Positions 1 through 7,852 of a stretch of 64,000 nt of DNA are shown piece after piece. The notes under the pieces were generated by a model. The model was not told the origin of the DNA. It was given only the letters and a program-made list of their open reading frames with translations, and did no database searches. A program made the position numbers and the translations under genes. The number at the start of each line of letters is the position of its first letter. The stretch's first letter is position 1. The stretch comes from Bacillus sp. UNC438CL73TsuS30 (GTDB lineage Bacteria; Bacillota; Bacilli; Bacillales; Cytobacillaceae): positions 1 through 64,000 of the forward strand of contig NZ_KI535295.1 in NCBI RefSeq assembly GCF_000482325.1, given 5' to 3'.

Positions 1-11
1 CTGATAAATAG

Positions 12-127
<116 letters not shown>

Positions 128-142
128 CTGTTATATAATTAT

Positions 143-217
143 TCCGCAGTAGCTCAGTGGTAGAGCTATCGGCTGTTAACCGATCGGTCGTAGGTTCGAG
201 TCCTACCTGCGGAGCCA
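143..217 (+). tRNA. tRNA-Asn (GTT)
   Basis: Cloverleaf with acceptor TCCGCAG/CTGCGGA, anticodon GTT and encoded CCA. First tRNA after 5S. Confidence 0.95.
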
Positions 218-224
218 TTTTAAT

Positions 225-316
225 GGAGAGCTGTCCGAGTGGCCGAAGGAGCACGATTGGAAATCGTGTAGGCGGGTAACCCTGTCTCAAGGGTTCAAAT
301 CCCTTGCTCTCCGCCA
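225..316 (+). tRNA. tRNA-Ser (GGA)
   Basis: Long variable arm typical of serine tRNA, anticodon GGA, acceptor GGAGAGC/GCTCTCC, encoded CCA. Confidence 0.95.
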
Positions 317-334
317 TTAAAATTTTTCTAAAAT

Positions 335-409
335 GGCCCCTTGGTCAAGCGGTTAAGACACCGCCCTTTCACGGCGGTAACACGGGTTCGAATCCCGTAG
401 GGGTCACCA
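335..409 (+). tRNA. tRNA-Glu (TTC)
   Basis: Acceptor GGCCCCT/AGGGGTC, anticodon TTC, encoded CCA. Confidence 0.95.
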
Positions 410-447
410 AAGTTTTTTACAATAGTGAAAACAATTGTTATTAATAC

Positions 448-523
448 GGAGGATTAGCTCAGCTGGGAGAGCATCTGCCTTACAAGCAGAGGGTCGGCGG
501 TTCGATCCCGTCATCCTCCACCA
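448..523 (+). tRNA. tRNA-Val (TAC)
   Basis: Acceptor GGAGGAT/ATCCTCC, anticodon TAC, encoded CCA. Confidence 0.95.
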
Positions 524-546
524 TAAGATTTTATGATTTTTATTGT

Positions 547-620
<74 letters not shown>

Positions 621-623
621 TTT

Positions 624-700
624 GGTCTGGTAGTTCAGTTGGTTAGAATGCCTGCCTGTCACGCAGGAGGTCGCGGGTTCGAGTCCCGTCCAGACCGCCA
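624..700 (+). tRNA. tRNA-Asp (GTC)
   Basis: Acceptor GGTCTGG/CCAGACC, anticodon GTC, encoded CCA. Only three bases separate it from the initiator tRNA. Confidence 0.95.
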
Positions 701-707
701 TTTAAGT

Positions 708-780
708 GGCTCAGTAGCTCAGTCGGTAGAGCAAAGGACTGAAAATCCTTGTGTCGGCGGTTCGATTCCGTCCTGAGCCA
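708..780 (+). tRNA. tRNA-Phe (GAA)
   Basis: Acceptor GGCTCAG/CTGAGCC, anticodon GAA. CCA is not encoded; CCT follows the discriminator A. Confidence 0.95.
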
Positions 781-801
781 CCTTTAATTTTTAACAGATG
801 C

Positions 802-874
802 GCCGATGTAGCTCAATTGGTAGAGCAACTGAATCGTAATCAGTAGGTTGGGGGTTCAATTCCTCTCGTCGGCA
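802..874 (+). tRNA. tRNA-Thr (CGT)
   Basis: Anticodon stem ACTGA/TCAGT encloses loop ATCGTAA, giving anticodon CGT. As I recall, the matching B. subtilis cluster position carries Thr(TGT). The loop has A at position 32 where a pyrimidine is usual. CCA is not encoded. Confidence 0.9.
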
Positions 875-904
875 CCTTAAGCTGACAATTCAACTCTCAT
901 ATGT

Positions 905-989
905 GGAGGGGTAGCGAAGTGGCTAAACGCGGCGGACTGTAAATCCGCTCCCTCCGGGTTCGGCGGTTCGAATCCGTCCCCCTCCACCA
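905..989 (+). tRNA. tRNA-Tyr (GTA)
   Basis: Class II tRNA with long variable arm, anticodon GTA, encoded CCA. Confidence 0.95.
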
Positions 990-1028
990 TAGTTTTTTCG
1001 CGTTAGCGAAAATAACTTTCGATAACTT

Positions 1029-1102
1029 AGGGGTATAGTTTAAAGGTAGAACGAAGGTCTCCAAAACCTTTGGTGTGGGTTCAATTCCTACTACCCCTGC
1101 CA
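1029..1102 (+). tRNA. tRNA-Trp (CCA)
   Basis: Acceptor AGGGGTA/TACCCCT, anticodon CCA, discriminator G, encoded 3' CCA. Confidence 0.95.
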
Positions 1103-1116
1103 ATTATTTTCATTAT

Positions 1117-1193
1117 GGCGATTGTGGCGAAGTGGTTAACGCATCGGATTGTGGTTCCGACATTCGTGGGTTCGATTCCCATCAGTCGCCCCA
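1117..1193 (+). tRNA. tRNA-His (GTG)
   Basis: Anticodon GTG. Includes the extra 5' G (position -1) opposite the discriminator C that marks histidine tRNAs; CCA encoded. Confidence 0.95.
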
Positions 1194-1233
1194 TTTATCT
1201 TTTATTGAATAAATGGTAAATTTATTATACTAT

Positions 1234-1308
1234 TGGGCTATAGCCAAGCGGTAAGGCATCGCACTTTGACTGCGACATGCGTTGGTTCAAATCCAGCTAG
1301 CCCAGCCA
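1234..1308 (+). tRNA. tRNA-Gln (TTG)
   Basis: Acceptor TGGGCTA/TAGCCCA, anticodon TTG, encoded CCA. Confidence 0.95.
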
Positions 1309-1312
1309 AATT

Positions 1313-1387
1313 GCGGAAGTAGTTCAGTGGTAGAACACCACCTTGCCAAGGTGGGGGTCGCGGGTTCGAATCCCGTCTTCCGCTCCA
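1313..1387 (+). tRNA. tRNA-Gly (GCC)
   Basis: Acceptor GCGGAAG/CTTCCGC, anticodon GCC, encoded CCA. Confidence 0.95.
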
Positions 1388-1394
1388 ATATAAT

Positions 1395-1469
1395 GGCGGC
1401 ATAGCCAAGTGGTAAGGCCAAGGTCTGCAAAACCTTTATCCACCGGTTCGAATCCGGTTGCCGCCTCCA
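1395..1469 (+). tRNA. tRNA-Cys (GCA)
   Basis: Acceptor GGCGGCA/TGCCGCC, anticodon GCA, encoded CCA. Confidence 0.95.
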
Positions 1470-1516
1470 TCTTCACAAATTATGTTGAGACTGGAGAATT
1501 ATAAGAAAAAGATTTC

Positions 1517-1602
1517 GCCGGGGTGGCGGAACTGGCAGACGCACAGGACTTAAAATCCTGCGGTAGGTGACTACCGTACCGGTTCGATTCCGGTCCTCGG
1601 CA
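1517..1602 (+). tRNA. tRNA-Leu (TAA)
   Basis: Class II tRNA with long variable arm, anticodon TAA. CCA is not encoded. Confidence 0.93.
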
Positions 1603-1624
1603 TTAGTTTCAAAATTTTATACAC

Positions 1625-1706
1625 GCCGGTGTGGCGGAATTGGCAGACGCGCACGACTCAAAATCGTGTTCCGCAAGGAGTGTCGGTTCGACCCCGACCA
1701 CCGGTA
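1625..1706 (+). tRNA. tRNA-Leu (CAA)
   Basis: Class II tRNA, anticodon CAA, acceptor GCCGGTG/CACCGGT with a terminal G-T pair. CCA is not encoded. Last gene of the cluster. Confidence 0.93.
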
Positions 1707-1737
1707 TCAAAGACAGTGTGAGAACACAGTCACATCA

Positions 1738-1769
1738 ACGGTTTGACAAATATGTCAGACCGTTTTTTG
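1738..1769 (+). terminator. Terminator of the rRNA/tRNA operon
   Basis: Hairpin with arms ACGGTTTGACA / TGTCAGACCGT, a four-base loop and a run of six T. It lies 31 bases after the last tRNA and ends the whole stable-RNA transcript. Confidence 0.9.
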
Positions 1770-1950
1770 TTGTTTGATGAAAATCATATTGAAATCAGAT
1801 GTTTGTCATTGTCTTCCCAAAAAGATGCAGAACATTTTGAAGGGATTCTAGCAAGATAATGTCCTTCAAAGCTTGTAAGAGCTGGTAGGATATTCATTCT
1901 CTTCTAATAGGTTATAATAAAACTAATTAGAAGAAAAAGGATGTGTTTAA

Positions 1951-2703
1951 ATGAAAAATTCTAAGAACCTATCGGAAACAATCAAGGTGATGCAAAGTCA
2001 CGTCTCTGTCCGCAAGTATTTAGCCGAATCAATTCCTAAAGAGCATTTATTGGAAATCCTTCAATCAGGACAGGGTGCAGCTACCTCCCATTTTGTCCAG
2101 GCTTATTCCATCATTCATGTTACGGACAAGGAAAAGAAAGATCAAATAGCTCAACTCGCCAAAAATAAACATATAAGCGACGCTGCAGATTTTTTCCTGT
2201 TTTGTGCGGACTTAAAGCGCTTGGAAGTGGCTGGCAGAAAGCATGGAATTGTCATTGAACACGATAATTTAGAAAACTTTATGGTTGCAATCATTGATAC
2301 TGCCCTGATTGCCCAGAATGTCATCACATCAGCAGAATCACTTGGATATGGCGGCTGTTATATTGGCGGTGTTCGGAATAATCCCGATCTTATTAGCAAG
2401 CTTGTTGGTCTTCCTGACAAAGTTTTTCCGCTATTTGGATTATGCTTAGGGGTCCCTGCCGAAAGAAACGAGGTAAAACCAAGATTGCCGTTAGATGCGA
2501 TTCTCCACGAAAATCAATATAACACTGAGAAATATGAAAGTCTGCTTGACGAGTATGATCAAACCATGAATACATATTACCAGCAGCGCTCTACCAATAA
2601 CAAACAAACCAACTGGACTGAATCAATGGCTCATTTTATGGAAAATAAAAGAAGAGTTCATATGCGAGAATTTGTTGAAAGCAAAGGATTCCATCTGGAA
2701 TAA
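1951..2703 (+). CDS. nfrA: NADPH-dependent nitro/flavin reductase (NfrA-like)
   Basis: 250-aa FMN-dependent oxidoreductase of the nitroreductase superfamily, predicted to reduce nitro compounds, quinones or free flavins with NADPH in the cytosol. The N-terminal VSVRKYLAESIP motif is the FMN phosphate-binding signature, followed by QAATS-like GAATSHFVQAYS and the GGCYIGGVRN segment typical of the NfrA/Frp branch. Length matches B. subtilis NfrA1 (249 aa). AAAGGATG lies 7 bases before the ATG. Monocistronic: it sits between the tRNA terminator and its own hairpin. Family assignment is firm; the exact substrate is not. Confidence 0.88.
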   Translation: MKNSKNLSETIKVMQSHVSVRKYLAESIPKEHLLEILQSGQGAATSHFVQAYSIIHVTDKEKKDQIAQLAKNKHISDAADFFLFCADLKRLEVAGRKHGIVIEHDNLENFMVAIIDTALIAQNVITSAESLGYGGCYIGGVRNNPDLISKLVGLPDKVFPLFGLCLGVPAERNEVKPRLPLDAILHENQYNTEKYESLLDEYDQTMNTYYQQRSTNNKQTNWTESMAHFMENKRRVHMREFVESKGFHLE

Positions 2704-2707
2704 AAAA

Positions 2708-2745
2708 GGATCCGGCTCCATTTCGAATGGCGCCGGATTTATTTA
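2708..2745 (+). terminator. Terminator after nfrA
   Basis: Stem ATCCGGC / GCCGGAT extended by CCATT / AATGG around a TCG loop, followed by a T-rich stretch. Starts 5 bases after the stop codon. Confidence 0.75.
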
Positions 2746-2813
2746 TGAATATTCGGACAGGAGAAGAAGGAAAAGCTTGTATCCAGTCCAAATCTAAGAT
2801 ATAAACCAATCTC

Positions 2814-2910
2814 CTAAAGCTCCCATGCCTCTTTTAATAACTGAATTCCTGTTTCAATTTCAGATTAGGATAAACCGCCAAAACCAAGTAAGACCCGAGA
2901 CACAGAGCTC
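2814..2910 (-). pseudogene. Remnant of a MocR/PdxR-type regulator (C-terminus)
   Basis: Reverse-strand translation gives VSRVLLGFGGLS, an in-frame stop, then SEIETGIQLLKEAWEL and stop. The LLGFGG.S..EIE.GI.LL.EAW pattern is the usual C-terminal end of GntR-aminotransferase fusion regulators (about 470 aa). Only about 32 codons are recognisable and one is a nonsense codon, so this is a dead 3' end. The flanks (2746-3085) hold nothing else I can identify. Confidence 0.5.
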
Positions 2911-3085
2911 TTTGCGAATCGCGTTAGGGAATCACGCCCTAATTATCAAAAAACGGTGTGATTTCAATCATGATTTTCCCTCCAGTTTTTTCTGGACCTA
3001 CTAAATTTGTCGAAACTGGCACTTTTGATTATACCAGATTGTGATTAAATATTATTTAAAGGTTCCTAAAAGGGGATGGGGGAAG

Positions 3086-3268
3086 ATGGCAAGAACAATA
3101 ATAAGGATATTGAAAAAATCTCAGGAATGGAAAGAAGCATTTCCAATACTGAAACAGCTGCGGACGCATTTAAATGAAGCAAGTTTTCTTCAATTCGTTC
3201 AGGAAGCTGTGGAAAAAGAAGGGTATCAATTAGCGGCCTTTGAAGACGAAATTTTAAAAAGACTTTAA
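3086..3268 (+). pseudogene. Truncated GNAT N-acetyltransferase
   Basis: 60 codons from the ATG at 3086 (GGGGGA ribosome binding site just upstream). IRILKKSQEWKEAFPILKQL and the following LRTHLNEASF..FV..A..EGYQLAAFE match the N-terminal third of a GNAT acetyltransferase of roughly 150 aa, but the reading frame stops before the acetyl-CoA binding motif (R/Q-x-x-G-x-G/A). The remainder of the gene is absent downstream. Almost certainly non-functional; next to another gene remnant. Confidence 0.6.
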
Positions 3269-3357
3269 TATAAAAAATAAGGCTTTGTAAATCAGTTTTT
3301 ATCAGAATCCTTACCTACGCAATTTATTTTATATTAAATAAAGAAAGAGGAAAGCAT

Positions 3358-3879
3358 ATGAATTCAACATTCGTACAAACAGAATCAACTAAAACAAAGA
3401 CCATCGTCATAAACGCACTTTTCATCGCAATGACCTTTGTCGCAACAATGTTCATAAACATAAGGCTGCCATTAATGGGTAACGGAGGTTTAATCCATCT
3501 TGGGAATGTGCCTCTTTTTCTAGCAGCCTTGGTTTACGGCAAAAAAACAGGAGCCATCGCAGGCGCCTTCGGAATGGGTCTCTTTGATATTGTATCTGGT
3601 TGGGCAATATGGTCACCGTTCACATTTGTCATTGTTGGTGCAATGGGCTTTGTAGTTGGTCTCATATCTGAAAAGTCAACCGGCAATAGAGTCCTTGCGA
3701 GCACACTGGCCATTGCAACTGCACTGATTATAAAAGTCGTGGGCTACTATTTTGCCGAAGTGATCCTTTACGGTAACTGGGTACAGCCATTCGGATCCGT
3801 CCCAGGAAACATTATGCAGGTCGTATTAGCCGGTATCATTGTAATCCCAATTGCAGCACGCTTAAAGAAAAGAGCTTGA
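3358..3879 (+). CDS. ECF transporter substrate-binding (S) subunit
   Basis: 173-aa integral membrane protein with about five to six hydrophobic segments. The block GGLIHLGNVPLFLAALVYGK followed by G..AGAFGMGLFDI is typical of the PF07155 group of energy-coupling-factor S components, which capture a vitamin and hand it to the shared EcfAA'T module encoded elsewhere. Ribosome binding site GAGGAAAG lies just before the ATG. No ATPase or T subunit is nearby, so it is a solitary group II S subunit. The 89-bp leader shows no riboswitch I recognise, so the vitamin cannot be inferred from regulation. Confidence 0.8.
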   Translation: MNSTFVQTESTKTKTIVINALFIAMTFVATMFINIRLPLMGNGGLIHLGNVPLFLAALVYGKKTGAIAGAFGMGLFDIVSGWAIWSPFTFVIVGAMGFVVGLISEKSTGNRVLASTLAIATALIIKVVGYYFAEVILYGNWVQPFGSVPGNIMQVVLAGIIVIPIAARLKKRA

Positions 3880-3957
3880 AAGAGATAAGAGTGAAACATA
3901 TTTTGGAACGTTTTCAAAATGGCCGGCAAATCGTAAATTTCCGGATTTGTCGACAGT

Positions 3958-3990
3958 CTAAGTCAACATTTTCAATGTTGACTTTTTATT
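3958..3990 (+). terminator. Terminator after the ECF S subunit
   Basis: Perfect stem AAGTCAACATT / AATGTTGACTT with a TTC loop and T5, about 80 bases past the stop codon. Confidence 0.8.
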
Positions 3991-4090
3991 TTGTCTTTGA
4001 TCAGTCTACTATCAAATTTCATCAGTTCTTGATAATCTCAAGATTGTAAAGTTATTGAATGAGTAGTTGCTTTCAAATAATGTATTGAAA

Positions 4091-4123
4091 GAGAAAAATC
4101 CCCTATCAACAGGATAGGAGATT
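4091..4123 (-). terminator. Terminator of pyc
   Basis: On the minus strand, arms AATCTCCTATC / GATAGGGGATT (one wobble) followed by a T run, starting 10 bases past the pyc stop codon. Confidence 0.8.
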
Positions 4124-4132
4124 TAAAATTCT

Positions 4133-7100
4133 TTAATTTGATAATTCAAGTAACAAATCACCGGGCTCAATCGTATCGTTATTATTTATATAAATCTCTT
4201 TAATAGTACCACTGAATGGTGCTTGAACAGTTGTCTCCATCTTCATGGCCTCTGTAATCATGAGATGTTCACCTTTTGAAACTATTTGTCCTTTTTCAAC
4301 AAGGAGTTTCAGTACGTTGCCTGGCATGGTTGCTCCGATATGGCTTTTATTTCCAGGATCTGCTTTCAATTTTGCTTGAACAGTCGTTTTAATATTCTCG
4401 TCTTTAATAAGTACTTCACGTGACTGACCATTTAGTTCAAAATAAAGCACACGAGTCCCGTCCGGTTTCGGTTCGCTAATGGAAATGAGTTTGACAAAAA
4501 GGGTTTTCCCTTTTTCAATTTCCACCTCAATTTGCTCGCCTAGACGCATTCCGTATAAAAACGTTGGCGTATCAAGAACGGAAACATCTCCATATTTCTC
4601 GACGGTTTGATGGTATTCCATAAACACCTTTGGATATAGGGCATAGGCAATCACATCGTGGCTTGTCACAGGACGTTTTAATGAACTAAACAACATCTCT
4701 TTAATTTCTTGAAAGTTTACAGGCTCCAAAAGTTCTCCGGGGCGAACATTTATTGGTTCTTTTCCTTTTAAAATAATGCGTTGAAGCTCTTTAGGAAATC
4801 CCCCATGAGGCTGGCCAAGGTAGCCTTCAAATAATTCTATAACCGAGTCAGGAAAATCAAGTGTCTCCCCGCGTTCAAAAATATCGTCTTTCGTTATATT
4901 ATTTTGTACCATATAAAGGGCCATGTCTCCAACAACTTTTGAGGATGGGGTTACTTTTATAATATCGCCAAACAACTGATTTACACGGGAATACATTTCT
5001 TTTACCTGATCCCATCTGTCGCCTAATCCTACAGCTTTTGCTTGTTGCTGTAGATTACTATATTGTCCGCCTGGCATTTCGTGAACATATACTTCGGTAT
5101 GAGGAGCTTTCATACCACTCTCAAAATCTACGTAATATTTGCGAACCTCTTCCCAATAATAAGAAATTTGCTCCAATGCCTTTATGTCAATGAGCGGTTT
5201 ACGATTATGTCCTTCTAAAGCATAATAGAGAGAATTTGCACTTGGCTGTGATGTTAGGCCAGCCATAGAGCTTGCCGCAACATCCACAATATCTACTCCT
5301 GCTTCAATTGCCTTTGCGTACATAAATAGTCCATTGCCGCTTGTATCATGGGTGTGTAAATGGATCGGAATCTCAACAGTTTCCTTTAAAGCGGTAATCA
5401 AGTCATACGCAGCCTGTGGTTTTAACAAACCAGCCATATCCTTAATTCCTAATATATGTGCTCCTGATTGTTCCAGCTCTTTTGCCAGATTTTTATAGTA
5501 ATCCAAATCATATTTTCTTCTTGACGGATCTAAAATATCTCCCGTATAACACATGGCTGCCTCTGCAATTTTTCCATTATCTCTTACTGCATCAATTGCC
5601 AGTTCCATCCCTTTTACCCAATTGAGGCTGTCAAAGATTCGGAAAACGTCAATACCTGCTTCCGCAGACTTGTTAACAAATTCCTTGATTACATTATCCG
5701 GATAATTTTTATAACCGACCGCATTGGATGCACGAAGAAGCATTTGGAACAACATATTCGGCATGGCTAGCCGCAATTTTAATAAGCGTTCCCATGGATT
5801 CTCCTTTAAAAAGCGGTAGGAGACATCGAATGTCGCACCACCCCACATTTCAACAGAAAATAAATTTGGAATTAAACGGGCAGTTGGCTCGGCAATTCGC
5901 ATCAAGTCATTTGTTCGAACACGAGTGGCTAACAATGATTGATGGGCATCACGGAAAGTTGTATCGGTTAATAATACATCCTTTTGTTCTTTAATCCAAT
6001 TTACGACTCCTTCTGGACCCTTTTCATCAAGTATTTGTTTTGTTCCATTTAAAATTGGCTCAAATGGATTAATCCTAGGTAATGTTGGTTTTTCAAAAAG
6101 AGGCTTATCCTTTTTAGTCACTCCCGGAAAACCATTCACCGTTACGTTTCCAATATAAGTAAGCATTTTTGTCCCACGGTCTTTCGATTTCGGGAAAATG
6201 AATAGCTCCGGTGTTGAATCGATAAACGATGTATTATATTCACCTTTTAGGAATTTCTCATGCTTTACCACTTTTTCGAGGAACGGAATATTGGTTCTGA
6301 TTCCACGGATGCGGAATTCTTTTAAATTTCTGACCATTTTTGCCGCTGCTTGATCAAAGGTTAAGGCCCAAGTAGTTACTTTTACAAGAAGGGAGTCGTA
6401 AAAGGGGGTAATGACTGCTCCCTGGAATCCATTTCCTGCATCCAAACGTACCCCAAACCCTCCGCCTGAACGGTAGGCCATGATTCTTCCTGTATCTGGC
6501 ATAAAGTTATTCAAAGGATCTTCGGTAGTAACACGCGATTGAATCGCATAACCGTGCACCTGAATATTTTCTTGACTTGGAATTCCCACTTCATGACTAT
6601 GAAGTGAATAGCCAGCCGCAATCAATATTTGAGACTGAACAATATCAATACCGGTAATCATTTCTGTTATCGTATGTTCAACCTGTACCCGTGGGTTTAC
6701 TTCAATAAAAAAGAATTCATCCTCTGTAACAAGGAACTCTACTGTTCCAGCATTTAGATAGGAAACGTTTTTCATTAAATGAACAGCAGCCTCACATATA
6801 GATTGCCGCAAGTCTTCAGGCAATGAAAGGCTTGGTGCTACTTCCACGACCTTTTGGTGGCGGCGTTGGACGGAACAATCACGTTCAAATAAATGAACAA
6901 CGTTTCCATTATGGTCACCTAAAATCTGTATCTCAATATGTTTGGGATTTTCCACAAATTTTTCAATATATACCTCATCGTTTCCGAATGCGGCTTTTGC
7001 TTCAGATTTTGCACGATCATATGATTCTTTTAAACTGTCTTCACTTCGTACAATCCGCATTCCACGGCCGCCTCCGCCAAGAGATGCCTTGATCATGAGC

Positions 7101-7582
7101 GGATATCCATATTTTTGTCCAAAAGTTTTCGCTTCCTCCAGGCTCTCAATAGGACCATCACTTCCAGGAATAACTGGAATTTTAGACTGAATCGCTTGGT
7201 GGCGGGCCTTCACTTTATCCCCGAACATCTCTAAATGTTTTGATTTTGGTCCAATAAAAATAATTCCTTCATCTTCACAACGTTTTGCGAATTCGGCATT
7301 TTCGGACAGAAATCCATAGCCAGGGTGGATAGCGTCAACTTCATGGGATTTTGCAATTTTAATAATTCCTTCAATATCCAGATAAGCATCAATTGGTTTT
7401 TTTCCTTCCCCAACTAAATAGGCTTCATCTGCCTTATACCGGTGGAAAGAGCCGCTATCCTCTTTTGAGTAAATGGCAACGGTTCGAATGTCTAACTCGG
7501 TACACGCACGGAAAATTCGGATTGCAATTTCCCCACGATTTGCAACTAAAACTTTGTTAATTTTTTTAATTATACTTTCCAT
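4133..7582 (-). CDS. pyc: Pyruvate carboxylase
   Basis: 1149-aa biotin enzyme that carboxylates pyruvate to oxaloacetate with ATP and bicarbonate, the main anaplerotic reaction in bacilli. Order of domains: biotin carboxylase with ATP-grasp (about 1-450; GGGGRGMR nucleotide loop, VNPRVQVEHTITE), carboxyltransferase TIM barrel (about 530-800; TDTTFRDAHQS, HLHTHDTSGN), then the biotinyl domain with EAMKMETT, biotinyl lysine about K1114. Full length for the family. AAGAGGAG lies 8-10 bases before the ATG. It lies next to the lactate genes, in line with feeding lactate-derived pyruvate into the TCA cycle; in B. subtilis pyc sits elsewhere. A palindrome in the leader may control it. Confidence 0.97.
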   Translation of the reverse strand: MESIIKKINKVLVANRGEIAIRIFRACTELDIRTVAIYSKEDSGSFHRYKADEAYLVGEGKKPIDAYLDIEGIIKIAKSHEVDAIHPGYGFLSENAEFAKRCEDEGIIFIGPKSKHLEMFGDKVKARHQAIQSKIPVIPGSDGPIESLEEAKTFGQKYGYPLMIKASLGGGGRGMRIVRSEDSLKESYDRAKSEAKAAFGNDEVYIEKFVENPKHIEIQILGDHNGNVVHLFERDCSVQRRHQKVVEVAPSLSLPEDLRQSICEAAVHLMKNVSYLNAGTVEFLVTEDEFFFIEVNPRVQVEHTITEMITGIDIVQSQILIAAGYSLHSHEVGIPSQENIQVHGYAIQSRVTTEDPLNNFMPDTGRIMAYRSGGGFGVRLDAGNGFQGAVITPFYDSLLVKVTTWALTFDQAAAKMVRNLKEFRIRGIRTNIPFLEKVVKHEKFLKGEYNTSFIDSTPELFIFPKSKDRGTKMLTYIGNVTVNGFPGVTKKDKPLFEKPTLPRINPFEPILNGTKQILDEKGPEGVVNWIKEQKDVLLTDTTFRDAHQSLLATRVRTNDLMRIAEPTARLIPNLFSVEMWGGATFDVSYRFLKENPWERLLKLRLAMPNMLFQMLLRASNAVGYKNYPDNVIKEFVNKSAEAGIDVFRIFDSLNWVKGMELAIDAVRDNGKIAEAAMCYTGDILDPSRRKYDLDYYKNLAKELEQSGAHILGIKDMAGLLKPQAAYDLITALKETVEIPIHLHTHDTSGNGLFMYAKAIEAGVDIVDVAASSMAGLTSQPSANSLYYALEGHNRKPLIDIKALEQISYYWEEVRKYYVDFESGMKAPHTEVYVHEMPGGQYSNLQQQAKAVGLGDRWDQVKEMYSRVNQLFGDIIKVTPSSKVVGDMALYMVQNNITKDDIFERGETLDFPDSVIELFEGYLGQPHGGFPKELQRIILKGKEPINVRPGELLEPVNFQEIKEMLFSSLKRPVTSHDVIAYALYPKVFMEYHQTVEKYGDVSVLDTPTFLYGMRLGEQIEVEIEKGKTLFVKLISISEPKPDGTRVLYFELNGQSREVLIKDENIKTTVQAKLKADPGNKSHIGATMPGNVLKLLVEKGQIVSKGEHLMITEAMKMETTVQAPFSGTIKEIYINNNDTIEPGDLLLELSN

Positions 7583-7735
7583 ATCTAATTCTCCTCTTAA
7601 TTAAAGATTTATAGGGCGGTAATCCCCGTAGAAGTTTCATTACAAGTAGCGAAGACAGCCTTAATATTGGAAAGAGGTTATAAAAACTCAGCAAGTTTTT
7701 CCGCTCACCCCAAGGATTTCCCCCCATTAACCCTA

Positions 7736-7768
7736 TTTGAATATTAATAATATTCAAATTAAAGTATA
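7736..7768 (-). promoter_or_regulatory. Candidate pyc promoter -10 and leader palindrome
   Basis: A perfect inverted repeat with 11-bp arms (TTTGAATATTA and its complement, one central base) occupies 7736-7758, directly downstream of a minus-strand TATACT (7763-7768). The -35 is poor. Position at or just past the likely transcription start fits a repressor operator. About 150 bases of untranslated leader follow before pyc. The regulator is unknown to me. Confidence 0.4.
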
Positions 7769-7795
7769 ACAAAGATGAAACCCCTTTTCTTTATG

Positions 7796-7840
7796 AAAAA
7801 GCTCGAAAGGCTGATTCCTGTAAGGAAAGACCCTCTCGAG
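7796..7840 (-). terminator. Terminator of lutP
   Basis: Minus-strand arms CTCGAGAGG / CCTTTCGAG with an inner TTCCTTACAGGAA stem and a T run, 12 bases after the lutP stop codon. Confidence 0.75.
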
Positions 7841-7852
7841 TGATTTAATACT

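Noticed and set aside
897..1103. Minus-strand open frame of 68 codons over tRNA-Tyr and tRNA-Trp
   Set aside because: It is antisense to two complete tRNA genes; this peptide (VGIEPTPKVLETF type) is a well-known artefact of tRNA clusters.
1890..1918. Promoter of nfrA
   Set aside because: TATAAT at 1913-1918 is good but no acceptable -35 lies at the right distance, so I did not list it as a feature.
3269..3357. Riboswitch ahead of the ECF S subunit
   Set aside because: Only 89 bases, AT-rich, without a TPP, FMN, preQ1 or other aptamer core that I can recognise.
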